30,035 nucleotides of DNA from Bacillota bacterium (GCA_023434855.1 JAEYSJ010000015.1:1-30035), one strand, 5' to 3'; shown: positions 15,835-23,437, counted from the first letter of the stretch. A program made the numbers and translations. Notes: generated by a model not told the origin, from the sequence alone.

Positions 15835-16146
15835 TTATAATCCGCCAGCTAAATCCAAATCGTTAAAGCCCAGATCAATCAATTTGTCTTTTAGTGAACA
15901 CCATGACCGTTTGGCGAAAACCATGGGAATACCTTGTGCTTTAGCCGTTTTCTTTATAATTGAGGCTGTAGTATGATTTACAAAATCCACAAATACTACT
16001 ATCAGTGTAGTATCAGGAGGAATTTTTATTTTTCTTTTCTCGGTTACATTACGTCCGGTAATGTGCAAAACATCTGTTATTCCGAAGAAACCCAGGTTTT
16101 CTTTTATATTACCCAAATGATCCGCGCCTATTATAACAACTGACAC
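15835..16146 (-). CDS. DUF2325 family protein
   Basis: A 103-residue protein. I chose the GTG at 16146 because AAGGGGGAG stands 6 bases before it and the product then begins directly with the conserved strand MSVVIIGADHLGNI. The DUF2325 (PF10087) features are visible: an N-terminal Rossmann-like strand VVIIGADHLG, HITGRN, a middle strand TLIVVFVDFVNHTT, and a last strand IPMVFAKRSWCSL. The family is small, cytoplasmic and of unknown biochemical role, often next to metal-transport, hydrogenase or anaerobic-metabolism genes. No operon partner is evident: the regulator on its left is on the other strand and the next minus-strand gene lies beyond 16389. It may be part of the Mo-related neighbourhood, but the sequence does not prove this. 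Confidence 0.85.
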   Translation of the reverse strand: MSVVIIGADHLGNIKENLGFFGITDVLHITGRNVTEKRKIKIPPDTTLIVVFVDFVNHTTASIIKKTAKAQGIPMVFAKRSWCSLKDKLIDLGFNDLDLAGGL

Positions 16147-16335
16147 TCTTATCTCCCCCTTGCATACACCGCCTGCATGATCCCATATTTTAACGTCTCT
16201 CAACATCAGGTAATTATTCCCAAAATATATTTCTTAAAGATATTATAATACACAAACAAACATAAGTAAACAATTTTTATTTCATTTTTGTTGTTTTTGT
16301 TTATTTTTATTTGCTATGGTTTGCATGGCAATAAT

Positions 16336-16376
16336 GAAAAAGCCCTGCGCCGGCACTATACCGTAAATACGCAGGG
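16336..16376 (-). terminator. Terminator of the PAS-GGDEF-HD-GYP-ModA gene
   Basis: On the minus strand CCCTGCG (16376-16370) pairs with CGCAGGG (16349-16343), with an inner CGG/CCG pairing, followed by CTTTTTCATT. It begins 13 bases after the stop codon. Confidence 0.75.
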
Positions 16377-16388
16377 TGAGAGGGATGC

Positions 16389-18536
16389 TTATTGGATAAA
16401 ACCGTATTTCTCAAAAATTTCTTTTACCTCATCGCTGGCAAGAAAATTAATAAATTCTTTACTTTCCATTTGGTTATTGCTGTCCTTCAATACCGCTACC
16501 GGATAAACTACTGGCGCCTGCACCTTTTCCGGAACCTGGTCAAGGATCTTAACCTCATCTGATGCCATGGCGTCAGACCGGTACACGATACCTGTATCAA
16601 TATTCTCCGTTTCGACAAATTCCAAAACCCGCCTGACATCTTTAGCATAAACCAGCTTCGACTTCACTTCTTCCATTATTCCAATCGACGACAGCACACT
16701 GTGGGCGTATTTCCCGGCAGGAACAGTTTCAGGGTTGCCAACAGCTATTTTTTTAATTTTCTCTTGCGCCAATTCCGCGAAGGTACAGGAAATATCGGAT
16801 TTGCGGGATGCAACCAAAACAACTTTGTTTTTTAAAAGATCCTTCCTCGTATCATTAACCACTAAATCTTTCTTTTGCAAATCATCCATCGGACCAGATG
16901 CCGCCGGAATAAAAACATCTGCCGGCGCCCCATTTTCGATCTGTTGCTGGAGTGAGCCGGAACTGCCGAAGCGCAGCAATAGATCTTTGTGTGGATTATC
17001 CCGGAGATACACTTGCTTAATTTCCAGCATAGCATCTTTGACACTGGCGGCAGCGTATATTTTTAAGGCATCAGTTATCCGTAAAAACTCGCGGACCAGT
17101 ATCGGATCAAACTGAACTCCAGCGCCTTTTTTCAACTCAGACAACGCTTCTTGCTGAGTCATCGCTTTACGGTAAGGCCTGTCATTGGTCATGGCGTCAT
17201 AAGCGTCAATAATGGCTAGGATACGGCATTCAACAGGAATATTTTCCCCTTTTATTCCCTCTGGGTAACCGTTGCCATTCCACCACTCATGATGTTTCAA
17301 TATCCAGTTGGCTATATGGGCAAGATCCGGAACCGACAGTGCAATATGCTGCCCTATTTCACAATGTCTCTGCATTTCCCTCATTTCGTCCTGCGTAAGT
17401 GGTCCCTGTTTTAACAGTATTCCATCACCGATACCCACTTTGCCGATGTCATGAAATTCCGCAAGCAGTCTTAACTCGTTGATCTTCTCTTCCGGCAGCC
17501 CCAGCGAAAATGCCATCAGTTCCACCAGGTGTTTCAATCGCTCGCAGTGTCCTTCGGTAATAAAATCCCTCGCTCCGATGATACGCATAATGGTGTTGAC
17601 GACGGCACTTCTGACACTCCTGCTCTGATGCAGCTTTTCCTTATACATATTATCGTCGGCTTCTTTAAACAAGTTGTCGGTATCGACAGGCAAATTGTTA
17701 CTGAAAGCAAACCCAAGAGAAACGCTCAAAGGCAATCCGGAGTTGCTTTCATTGTATCTCGCTATATTATCCCGAACCCGCCGGCAGGCTTCACTCACCC
17801 CATCAACAGTACCGCCGGGAAGCAATACGGCAAACTCGTCACCGCCAATTCTGGCTATTATATCACTCTCGCCAAAACTCTTCTTTAATACATGGGCAAC
17901 CGAAATCAGCATATCATCGCCCGTCTTGTGACCCATGGTGTCATTGATAATTTTAAGACCATCAATATCGCACATAATCAGACCGACAGCCGCATATTCT
18001 CCCTGGATGCGGGCAGACTCATATTCAAAACACGCGCGATTGTATAAACCAGTCAGCGAGTCATGCATGCTTATGTATTTGTATCTTTTCAGCCGCATTT
18101 GCTCCGTTACGTCGCAGAAAATGGCCACAAACCCCACAGTAGTATTGGCATCATTTTTAACAGGCGAAATCGAACCAGCTATAGAAAATTCCATACCGTT
18201 TCCGGTAATAAATGATGTATAATCCCCAAACCTGACGATAGTCTCACGGTTATTCCTGTGGTCAACCGGAAACTTAACAACTTTGCCGGTCTTTTTGTCA
18301 ACTATCTCAAACAGTTCGGCAACGGTTCGTCCCAATGCTTCATTCACCGAATAACCGGTTATCTTTTCAGCCATACTGTTCATAAAAAGAACATCGGTCC
18401 GCAAACCTGTCACAATAACCGCCTCTGCAATACTTGACGGTACGCAACGGAGTAAATCATTAATAGCCAAATCCTCAGACATCTCCCTGTATCGATCGTC
18501 GAAAATCGGCATAGTATTAGTGTGATATTTAGTCAT
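16389..18536 (-). CDS. PAS-GGDEF-HD-GYP cyclic-di-GMP protein fused to a ModA molybdate-binding domain
   Basis: A 715-residue cytoplasmic protein with four domains in one intact frame. PAS lies at about 30-145. GGDEF (diguanylate cyclase) lies at about 153-305 with intact GGDEF at 231-235; the inhibitory I-site RxxD is absent (GESD). HD-GYP (c-di-GMP phosphodiesterase) lies at about 315-487 with HDIGK at 362-366, HCEIGQH, and HHEWWNGNGYP with GYP at 423-425. ModA-like domain: about 490-715, with AAASVKDAML, GSSGSLQQQIENGAPADVF, TVPAGKY and DTGIVYRSDA, all known ModA ligand segments. There is no signal peptide or membrane segment, so the ModA part should be cytoplasmic. I infer that molybdate (or tungstate) binding modulates synthesis or breakdown of c-di-GMP. 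The domain junction is clean, FDPILVREFL then RITDALKIYAAAS, with no sign of assembly chimera. Confidence 0.93.
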   Translation of the reverse strand: MTKYHTNTMPIFDDRYREMSEDLAINDLLRCVPSSIAEAVIVTGLRTDVLFMNSMAEKITGYSVNEALGRTVAELFEIVDKKTGKVVKFPVDHRNNRETIVRFGDYTSFITGNGMEFSIAGSISPVKNDANTTVGFVAIFCDVTEQMRLKRYKYISMHDSLTGLYNRACFEYESARIQGEYAAVGLIMCDIDGLKIINDTMGHKTGDDMLISVAHVLKKSFGESDIIARIGGDEFAVLLPGGTVDGVSEACRRVRDNIARYNESNSGLPLSVSLGFAFSNNLPVDTDNLFKEADDNMYKEKLHQSRSVRSAVVNTIMRIIGARDFITEGHCERLKHLVELMAFSLGLPEEKINELRLLAEFHDIGKVGIGDGILLKQGPLTQDEMREMQRHCEIGQHIALSVPDLAHIANWILKHHEWWNGNGYPEGIKGENIPVECRILAIIDAYDAMTNDRPYRKAMTQQEALSELKKGAGVQFDPILVREFLRITDALKIYAAASVKDAMLEIKQVYLRDNPHKDLLLRFGSSGSLQQQIENGAPADVFIPAASGPMDDLQKKDLVVNDTRKDLLKNKVVLVASRKSDISCTFAELAQEKIKKIAVGNPETVPAGKYAHSVLSSIGIMEEVKSKLVYAKDVRRVLEFVETENIDTGIVYRSDAMASDEVKILDQVPEKVQAPVVYPVAVLKDSNNQMESKEFINFLASDEVKEIFEKYGFIQ

Positions 18537-18596
18537 AGTATTCCCCCACGAGTGATAGAATCAGTGCAAAACTTTTTCCAGATTTATCTATTAAAA

Positions 18597-18613
18597 AGTA
18601 TTATACCATAAAT
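18597..18613 (-). promoter_or_regulatory. Extended -10 promoter of the GGDEF-HD-GYP-ModA gene
   Basis: The minus strand reads TATGGTATAATAC, a consensus TATAAT (18605-18600) with the TGn extension. A weak -35 (TTTATT) lies 17 bases upstream. Transcription would start near 18593, leaving a leader of about 57 bases. The rest of the gap up to 18948 holds the two repeat elements described separately and no gene. Confidence 0.55.
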
Positions 18614-18725
18614 TACTAAACTAATAAATTATAATATTATAAGTTTGGTTAATTTATATTAAGTTTCGCCAGCATTTTCTCTATCTCTTTACCATTTGAC
18701 AGCAAAAGTCATATTTTTCAAACGG

Positions 18726-18760
18726 AGACACGGGGGACGGTTCTATCGTCTCGTCAAAGA
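18726..18760 (+). repeat. Copy of GGGGACGGTTCTATCGTC dispersed repeat
   Basis: GACACGGGGGACGGTTCTAT is followed by CGTCTCGTCAAAGAC. Near-identical copies occur at 23254-23280, 24281-24308 and, inverted, 24381-24409, with a diverged one at 21816-21840. Ends GAC/GTC-type complementary flanks suggest a short palindromic mobile or RNA-level element. No coding capacity. Confidence 0.75.
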
Positions 18761-18848
18761 CACGATAAATTGCCTCACCGCAATATTTTTAACCGCCAAA
18801 CAAAGCGCTAATTAGCTTAAGTTTTAATTTGCCAATCATTTTTTCACC

Positions 18849-18930
18849 CCCTTAATTAGCCATCAAAGACGCCAAGGGAGGTAAAGACTCTCTTGGCGGT
18901 TAAACCGTTCCCTGTTTCGGTGCCCTTGGT
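18849..18930 (+). repeat. Second CGCCAAG / CTTGGCGG repeat element
   Basis: GACGCCAAGGGAGG (18868-18881) and TCTTGGCGGTTAAACCG (18891-18907) are partly inverted copies of the same units seen at 11703-11889, followed by TGCCCTTGG. TTAACCGCCAAA also occurs near 18790. It sits directly behind the 3' end of the disrupted membrane-protein gene. Confidence 0.7.
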
Positions 18931-18948
18931 GATTGAATCACCGGACTT

Positions 18949-19525
18949 TCACTCCCAATTTGACAGCTGCGGTTTCAGCCGCTTGATCAGCAAGGAGGCA
19001 ACGACTCCGCCGACTACGCCGAACACGACATGGGAGAAAGAGGTGATCCCCAAGCCTGAAGTAAGTACTACCAGGGGCAATTTGAACAGCAGCCCTACGG
19101 CGAAGTTCGCCGCCATTTTGGCCAGACTGGCAAGGGCACCGCAGATGGCCCGACAAAGGGGTTCTCTAGCTTATAGCTAAATAGCGGAGCCAGCAGGTCA
19201 AGCAGTATTCCCGGCGCAAAATAGCGGAAAAAGACAAACACGCCCTCTTTCCCTTCCCCCAGCAACATCGCTAATATGCCTGAAACTAAGCCCATAACAA
19301 TCCCGGCGCCGAATCTGGGAATCAGCCCCTTACCCAGCACCATTATCCCCATCCAATAAATGCTGGTGTGCCCCGGCAGATGCAAAGGCAGCCTGGTTAT
19401 ATCCCTGGCCAGGGATATAAGTGTCCCAAACATGGTTAAGCGAAGTACATCAGCCAAACCGAGATTAAAGATAAACTTATCTCTTACTGGGGCCTCATCA
19501 GCCAATCTTTTTTTGCTGCATCCAT
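18949..19525 (-). pseudogene. ECF-type transporter S-component-like membrane protein, two -1 frameshifts
   Basis: Read across two one-base slips, the minus strand gives a hydrophobic protein of about 191 residues. An ATG at 19525 with AAAGGAG 9 bases ahead begins MDAAKK. After a run of seven A the frame must move by one to continue RLADEAPVRDKFIFNLGLAD and then LRLTMFGTLISLARDI, HTSIYWMGIMVLGKGLIP, RFGAGIVMGLVSGILAMLLG and FAPGILLDLLAPLFSYKLEN. At a run of four C near 19160 a second slip leads to LCRAICGALASLAKMAAN, LLFKLPLVVLTSGLGITSF and GVVGGVVASLLIKRLKP, ending at 18949. Both slips are one base lost in a homopolymer, so sequencing error, real decay, or slippage are all possible. The fold looks like an ECF vitamin/metal S component; no energising subunits are nearby and the substrate is unknown. 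Confidence 0.65.
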
Positions 19526-19670
19526 TATTCGTTGCTCCTTTTTGCTGCTTATTGAACAGTTGCAAATTAAAATTAATTATGACAGCAATCAAATTAATTT
19601 TATTTCCTTTCGTGTTAGTTCGCTTACTTTTCACAAAATCTGCCATTCTTGCGGCTTGTTTATTCCAAGC

Positions 19671-19698
19671 AAGAAAAAAAGCGTCCAATATGGACACT
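19671..19698 (-). terminator. Terminator of the exbB-exbD-tonB operon
   Basis: On the minus strand AGTGTCCA (19698-19691) pairs with TGGACGCT (19687-19680) around a 3-base loop, followed by TTTTTTTC. It lies 42 bases after the tonB stop. Confidence 0.75.
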
Positions 19699-19739
19699 CT
19701 CCTCTATTTCAAAAAGTTTAGATTGCGGGGTTTTTAAAT

Positions 19740-20429
19740 TTATTGAATTCTAAATTTAATAGAAACCACTGCTCGTCCGGGTACGGGAGTGCCTTCTCTA
19801 ATGGCCGGACTGAACTGCCAGCGACGGTAGACGCAGGAAACTGCGGACTGGTCTAACTGACTGTATCCCGAACTGCCGGCGACCTGGACATCTTCAATTG
19901 CCCCTTGTGCCGAAACAGTCACCCTTAGTTTAACCGTCCCCTCCCAGCCATTCTGGCGGGCAACATCAGGATAATCAGGATCCGCTTGCGCGGTAACGCC
20001 GACACCTCGTGACGGTCTGGGCGGACCGGCTACGCCTGTTCCTGTACCCGATTGTCCTGTCGTGACTCCAGACCCATCGCCGTAAGACCCAATCGTATTT
20101 GCCGTTCCGACTCCGGTACTGACCTGCGGAGGAGCCGCAAAGCCATCAGTAGCCACTCCTGCCGCAACCAGCGGCTGAATGGCAGATTGGGCGGCTGAAG
20201 GTTTGGTGGCGGCAGGTCTCGCTGAATCTACCGGCGAACTTACCTGCTGCGGCGTATCGGCAGGTGTATCGATAGGCTCAGGCGGTGTATAAAGCTCCGC
20301 CACTGTCACTTCCATATACTCAGGCTCAGGCGGACGGGCATAAGTAAGTGTTGTAGTGATTAATCCCAGAATAATCACATGAACCAGCACGGTAATGGTT
20401 AGCGGCTTATGCCATTTACGATCAAGCAT
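19740..20429 (-). CDS. tonB: TonB energy transducer
   Basis: A 229-residue protein that spans the inner membrane once and reaches the outer membrane. Residues about 10-31 are the N-terminal anchor (LTITVLVHVIILGLITTTL). A proline/alanine- and glycine-rich linker follows (PPEPEYMEV, TPADTPQQVSSPV, then Gly/Thr-rich GTGTGVAG). The C-terminal TonB domain (about 148-229) is typical: DPDYPDVARQNGWEGTVKLR, GSSGYSQLDQSA, YRRWQFSPA. It drives outer-membrane receptors with the proton motive force passed on by ExbB/ExbD, encoded just upstream with a 3-base gap. Its presence shows a diderm cell, which among Firmicutes points to Negativicutes. No TonB-dependent receptor gene lies in the window, so the substrate is unknown. 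Confidence 0.93.
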   Translation of the reverse strand: MLDRKWHKPLTITVLVHVIILGLITTTLTYARPPEPEYMEVTVAELYTPPEPIDTPADTPQQVSSPVDSARPAATKPSAAQSAIQPLVAAGVATDGFAAPPQVSTGVGTANTIGSYGDGSGVTTGQSGTGTGVAGPPRPSRGVGVTAQADPDYPDVARQNGWEGTVKLRVTVSAQGAIEDVQVAGSSGYSQLDQSAVSCVYRRWQFSPAIREGTPVPGRAVVSIKFRIQ

Positions 20430-20432
20430 AAC

Positions 20433-20831
20433 TTAGATACCCCTGTCAACCGCTACCGACAATTTGGAAATGCCAGTCTTACGAATCTCATCCATAACTT
20501 CCACTACCGTACCGTGCCGCACTTCTTTGTCTGCCTTCAAATAGACTATTGGCTGTTTTGCCGCGGCAGCTGTCAACAGCGGCCGCAAATCCCCGGTTGA
20601 AACGACTCTGTCCCCGACAGCGATTTGTCCGTCCTTATCGATGATCACTACAATGTTGTCAGGCAAATCGGATGTTGCCGCAGCCTTAGGCAGGTTAACA
20701 GGCAACCCGGGATTCGCCATAATAAAGGTGGTGGACATCATAAAGAAAATAACCAGCAACATCATGACATCAACCATGGGCGTCATGTCCAAATGTACCG
20801 ATACGGAACGTCCTGATTTCTTTAACGACAC
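20433..20831 (-). CDS. exbD: Biopolymer transport protein ExbD/TolR
   Basis: A 132-residue single-pass membrane protein. The membrane segment at about residues 20-40 holds the conserved aspartate: VHLDMTPMVDVMMLLVIFFM, with the proton-relay Asp in MVDV. The periplasmic domain follows (LPKAAATSDLPDNIVVIIDK, TGDLRPLLTAAAAKQP, VYLKADKEVRHGTVVEVMD), of normal length. The GTG start at 20831 has GAGGTG 7 bases in front and overlaps the end of exbB by 10 bases. It forms the proton-driven motor with ExbB for TonB. Confidence 0.94.
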   Translation of the reverse strand: MSLKKSGRSVSVHLDMTPMVDVMMLLVIFFMMSTTFIMANPGLPVNLPKAAATSDLPDNIVVIIDKDGQIAVGDRVVSTGDLRPLLTAAAAKQPIVYLKADKEVRHGTVVEVMDEIRKTGISKLSVAVDRGI

Positions 20832-21436
20832 AGTGATTCACCTCTTTGCATTATTAACCTGATAATTTCCCGTGTCCGCCTTTCCACCATTTGCAGCAGC
20901 CGTTCCGCCCGGCTGCGAAAGTGGTTGTAGGCAATCACACAGGGAACGGTCACTAGCAGACCGGCCGCAGTATTATACAGAGCTTCCGATATCCCTTCAG
21001 CTAACATGTGGGGATCACCGAGACCGCTTAATGATGCGGCATGGAAGGTTTTTATCATACCTAATACAGTCCCTAAGAGGCCCATGAGCGGCGAAATGGT
21101 AGCAATCGTTGCCAAAATATACAGGTATTGTTCCAGCCGCGGCTCCATTACAGCCAACCTATCTTCAACTATAGTGTCAAATTGTTCCCCCTGCTGGCAG
21201 CTTTTCATTGCTTCCTGAGTTACTTCCATTAAAAAATTATCATTATTCCCCATGGTCATTGTAGCTGCTGCCGTGTCTTGTCCGGCAAGGGACTGCCTGA
21301 TTTTGAGCATTACCGCTTTTTCTTCCCGCTCAATGCGCCGGTAATACCGCCAACGTTCGATAATGATCGTCAGGGCAATAATTGAGAAACCCATGATAAC
21401 TAACAGTATGTAGCCGCCTTTGTCAAAGATGTACAC
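20822..21436 (-). CDS. exbB: MotA/TolQ/ExbB proton channel protein
   Basis: A 204-residue inner-membrane protein with three hydrophobic segments: near residues 10-27 (GYILLVIMGFSIIALTII), about 105-128 (LATIATISPLMGLLGTVLGM) and about 143-170 (SEALYNTAAGLLVTVPCVIA). The SPLMGLLGTVLGMIKTF and ALYNTAAGLLVTVP stretches are the diagnostic ExbB/TolQ pore motifs. The start is a GTG at 21436 with AGGGGGA before it. First gene of exbB-exbD-tonB. Upstream, a weak -24/-12-like sequence (GG-N10-GC at 21489-21476) is present but its -24 element departs from consensus. Confidence 0.94.
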   Translation of the reverse strand: MYIFDKGGYILLVIMGFSIIALTIIIERWRYYRRIEREEKAVMLKIRQSLAGQDTAAATMTMGNNDNFLMEVTQEAMKSCQQGEQFDTIVEDRLAVMEPRLEQYLYILATIATISPLMGLLGTVLGMIKTFHAASLSGLGDPHMLAEGISEALYNTAAGLLVTVPCVIAYNHFRSRAERLLQMVERRTREIIRLIMQRGESLCR

Positions 21437-21614
21437 GAAACACTTCCCCCTATTCCTTCGTCTGATAAGATTTATGCAGAGATTCCACCTACGGCGGCAT
21501 GATCTTCCCTTTACAGTATTTTATCTACAGTATTTTATCAGCTTTAAATGTGACAAACTGAAATGCCAAAAGAGTATTCAACTTAATTTGACCGGCTAAG
21601 GCTTTCCTCATTGA

Positions 21615-21708
21615 GAGTACACCTGCCCCCAAACGGCCTGGCAATCTCCGCTATACTTAAAGAAACAAACAAATACTCACCCGGGTGTACTCATTTTTGT
21701 TTCTTTTA
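21615..21708. other. Nested dyad structures in the 490-base gap upstream of exbB
   Basis: GAGTACACC (21615-21623) and GGTGTACTC (21684-21692) are perfect 9-base complements enclosing 60 bases. An alternative dyad pairs AAAGAAACAAA (about 21658-21668) with TTTGTTTCTTT (about 21697-21707), centred on the palindrome CACCCGGGTG. The two dyads exclude each other, which is what a conformational switch would look like. I cannot match it to any riboswitch class I know. Another curiosity nearby is the direct repeat TACAGTATTTTATC at 21515-21540. The rest of the gap holds a dispersed-repeat copy and the terminator at 21841-21879. Confidence 0.4.
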
Positions 21709-21815
21709 GTTTTATTCATTCTAATACGATTAGCAATTTTTGTCAATATTTTTTTAAATTCTTGTCTATATATAACTTATTCTTTTTACACGTTATTAAA
21801 GATATTTTTTTTAAA

Positions 21816-21840
21816 GGCAAGGGGACGATTCTTTAATCTC
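21816..21840 (+). repeat. Diverged copy of the GGGGACGGTTC repeat
   Basis: GGCAAGGGGACGATTCTTTAATCTC resembles the copies at 18726 and 23254 (GGCACGGGACGGTTCTTTCGTCTC). It abuts the terminator hairpin at 21841-21879. Confidence 0.55.
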
Positions 21841-21879
21841 ATAAAGAAGAGCGCGTCAATTTGACGCACTCTTCTTTAT
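21841..21879. terminator. Strong bidirectional terminator behind the glycine-rich gene
   Basis: ATAAAGAAGAGCGCGTCAA (21841-21859) and TTGACGCACTCTTCTTTAT (21861-21879) are complementary at 18 of 19 positions, with AT-rich DNA on both flanks. It lies 48 bases past the stop of the glycine-rich gene on the minus strand. Confidence 0.85.
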
Positions 21880-21926
21880 TATATAAGTTTTTTCCGCAAT
21901 ATTCAGCTGGGGTAAATATCTAAAAG

Positions 21927-22766
21927 CTATAAGCAGGTTATTAGAACCACTCCGTCTCCGGTTCCCACACCTTTGGTATTTACCTGGTTTATACCGCCAT
22001 TGAAAGAACCGCCGCCTCCTCCGCCGCCGGCAACATAGCCGGAGCCACCGCCGCCGCCGCTGAAGCCGCCGCCACCGCCGCCGCTGTAACAGGACCCGCC
22101 ACCGCCGCCGCCAAAGCCACCAGCCCCTCCACCGGAGCCGCCGCTTCCCCCGTTGCCGCCGGAAATAACAGCAATTCCCCCCAGGCCGGGATCAATGTTC
22201 GTAGCAGGAACAACAGCCGATGGTTTACCAGGTGCTCCCGGCGCCCCGTTACCGCTGATACCTGCTCCACCGCCCCCTGCGGAAAAACCAAGACTATTGC
22301 CGCCAACTCCGCCCTGCCCTCCAGTACCTTCACTGCCACCCGCATTGCCTGAAGCGCCGCTTTGTACCAACAGGGCGTCTACACCGGAAAAATTAGTGCC
22401 TGTTCCACCGCCGCCGCCGGCAGCAACCAACAGATTGTCCAGTGACACCGTCCCAGGACCACGCCACACAAAAGAACCTCCACCTCCTCCGCCACCTTTA
22501 GCGGCGGCGTTAGAGCCTTTACCCCCTACCAATACAGTCAATACTTCTCCCGGCGTGACGGTAAAATCCCCTTGCAGCGAAGCACCCCGACCGGGAATTA
22601 GAACGCGATCCCCCGGTATCAAATGAACGCTTTTGCCACCACCCGCTCCTATTGCCATAATGGCCACCGCAAATACGTCGAAAGGCACAGTAAAGGTTTG
22701 CCGGCAGCCTGTAAAAGAGAAAGCAGCAGTGACCCCCTCATTCAATTTACATTTTTTAGATTCCAC
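21927..22766 (-). CDS. Glycine-rich protein
   Basis: A 279-residue protein dominated by glycine. After a short non-repetitive head (MESKKCKLNEGVTAAFSFTG, then CRQTFTVPFDVFAVAIMAIG) comes a domain with GRGASLQGDFTVTPGEVLTV and then long glycine runs (KGGGGGGGSF, AAGGGGGTGT, GGSGGSGGGAGGFGGGGGGS, GGGGGSGYVAGGGGGGGSF), ending GDGVVLITCL. This is the Gly_rich-type architecture with a polyglycine-II-like body, as in secreted or surface proteins of bacteria. There is no recognisable signal peptide or membrane anchor. The start is a GTG at 22766 with GGAGGTG 7 bases ahead. It is monocistronic, between terminators. The function is unknown; an adhesive, structural or spore-surface role is possible. 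Confidence 0.82.
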   Translation of the reverse strand: MESKKCKLNEGVTAAFSFTGCRQTFTVPFDVFAVAIMAIGAGGGKSVHLIPGDRVLIPGRGASLQGDFTVTPGEVLTVLVGGKGSNAAAKGGGGGGGSFVWRGPGTVSLDNLLVAAGGGGGTGTNFSGVDALLVQSGASGNAGGSEGTGGQGGVGGNSLGFSAGGGGAGISGNGAPGAPGKPSAVVPATNIDPGLGGIAVISGGNGGSGGSGGGAGGFGGGGGGSCYSGGGGGGFSGGGGGSGYVAGGGGGGGSFNGGINQVNTKGVGTGDGVVLITCL

Positions 22767-22840
22767 AACAACACCTCCATGATATTTATGTTAATTTATC
22801 TTATGCAGGAGAGAATGGAGATGCAACGGAAATAACAAAT

Positions 22841-22874
22841 AAGTCCGTACTACGAATAATAGTAGTACGGACTT
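22841..22874 (-). terminator. Terminator of the molbindin gene
   Basis: AAGTCCGTACTAC (22841-22853) and GTAGTACGGACTT (22862-22874) are perfect 13-base complements around 8 bases; on the minus strand ATTTGTTATTT follows. It starts 18 bases after the stop codon. Confidence 0.8.
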
Positions 22875-22892
22875 GCTTATCTCCAATGGATT

Positions 22893-23096
22893 CTACCTGA
22901 TAATCATTACCTCTGTAGCCTTAATTAAAGCTGAAACGTAAACTCCCGGCCGCAGACCAAGATCTCTTACCGAATCTGTTGTGATAATTGCAGTAATTTC
23001 ACCTCCCTCGTATTCCATTACAACTTTTGCCATTATGTCGCCACACTCAACTCTTTTAATCATCCCAGGTATTTGGTTCCTTCCGCTTATTGCCAT
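22893..23096 (-). CDS. Molbindin (Mop), single-domain molybdate/tungstate-binding protein
   Basis: A 67-residue protein consisting of one Mop/TOBE domain. It begins MAISGRNQIPGMIKRVECGD, the diagnostic SxRNxxxGxV start of molbindins. AKVVMEYEGGEITAIITTDS, VRDLGLRPGVYVSALIKATE and VMI follow, all at the expected positions. In Clostridium pasteurianum and others such proteins assemble into hexamers that store or buffer molybdate in the cytoplasm. AAGGAGGG precedes the ATG. It stands alone with its own terminator. The modC product of this window lacks the C-terminal Mop domain, so this separate protein may provide intracellular oxyanion binding. Confidence 0.95.
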   Translation of the reverse strand: MAISGRNQIPGMIKRVECGDIMAKVVMEYEGGEITAIITTDSVRDLGLRPGVYVSALIKATEVMIIR

Positions 23097-23437
23097 TCCG
23101 GCAGCCCTCCTTTTAAAATTGCCATGTGTCGCTTGTACTTTCTTTCGTAAAAATAATTACCGCATTATACAATATGTCAATCAGATAGACGTTGTTACCT
23201 AAAGTCAAACAAAATTAACAAAAAGCAACTAACCCCAATAAACAATTTTCTCGAGGCACGGGACGGTTCTTTCGTCTCATCAAGACGATCGCAACAGTAA
23301 GAGATAGTGAATTAATATCAATAACGATCTTCTATAAATTTGATAGCCTATCGTATTTTATAGCGTCTAATAATATATTAATAGTGAGCCAGTATTATGG
23401 GCTTCTAGGATTTAGGTAATGAAGTGAGGCGATTGGT
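23097..23437. other. Intergenic region with one dispersed-repeat copy
   Basis: This 341-base gap between divergent genes is AT-rich. It contains the repeat copy AGGCACGGGACGGTTCTTTC (23254-23273) continuing GTCTCAT, and the small dyad GATAGCCTATC near 23341. I see no clear promoter or gene. Confidence 0.6.

Noticed and set aside
19095..19697. A 200-residue frame starting before the ribosome site of the ECF-like gene.
   Set aside because: Its first 60 residues read through the tonB terminator hairpin and AT-rich DNA; the real start is the ATG at 19525 with a frameshift behind it.
21474..21490. A possible second sigma-54 promoter before exbB (GG-N10-GC, AGGTGGAATCTCTGCAT on the minus strand).
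   Set aside because: The GG/GC spacing is right but the -24 element reads AGGTG instead of TGGCA and no activator sites are seen, so it is likely chance.
21615..21692. Known riboswitch classes (cobalamin, TPP, Moco, NiCo, yybP-ykoY, fluoride) for the dyad above exbB.
   Set aside because: None of the conserved core sequences I can recall is present; kept only as an unassigned structured region.
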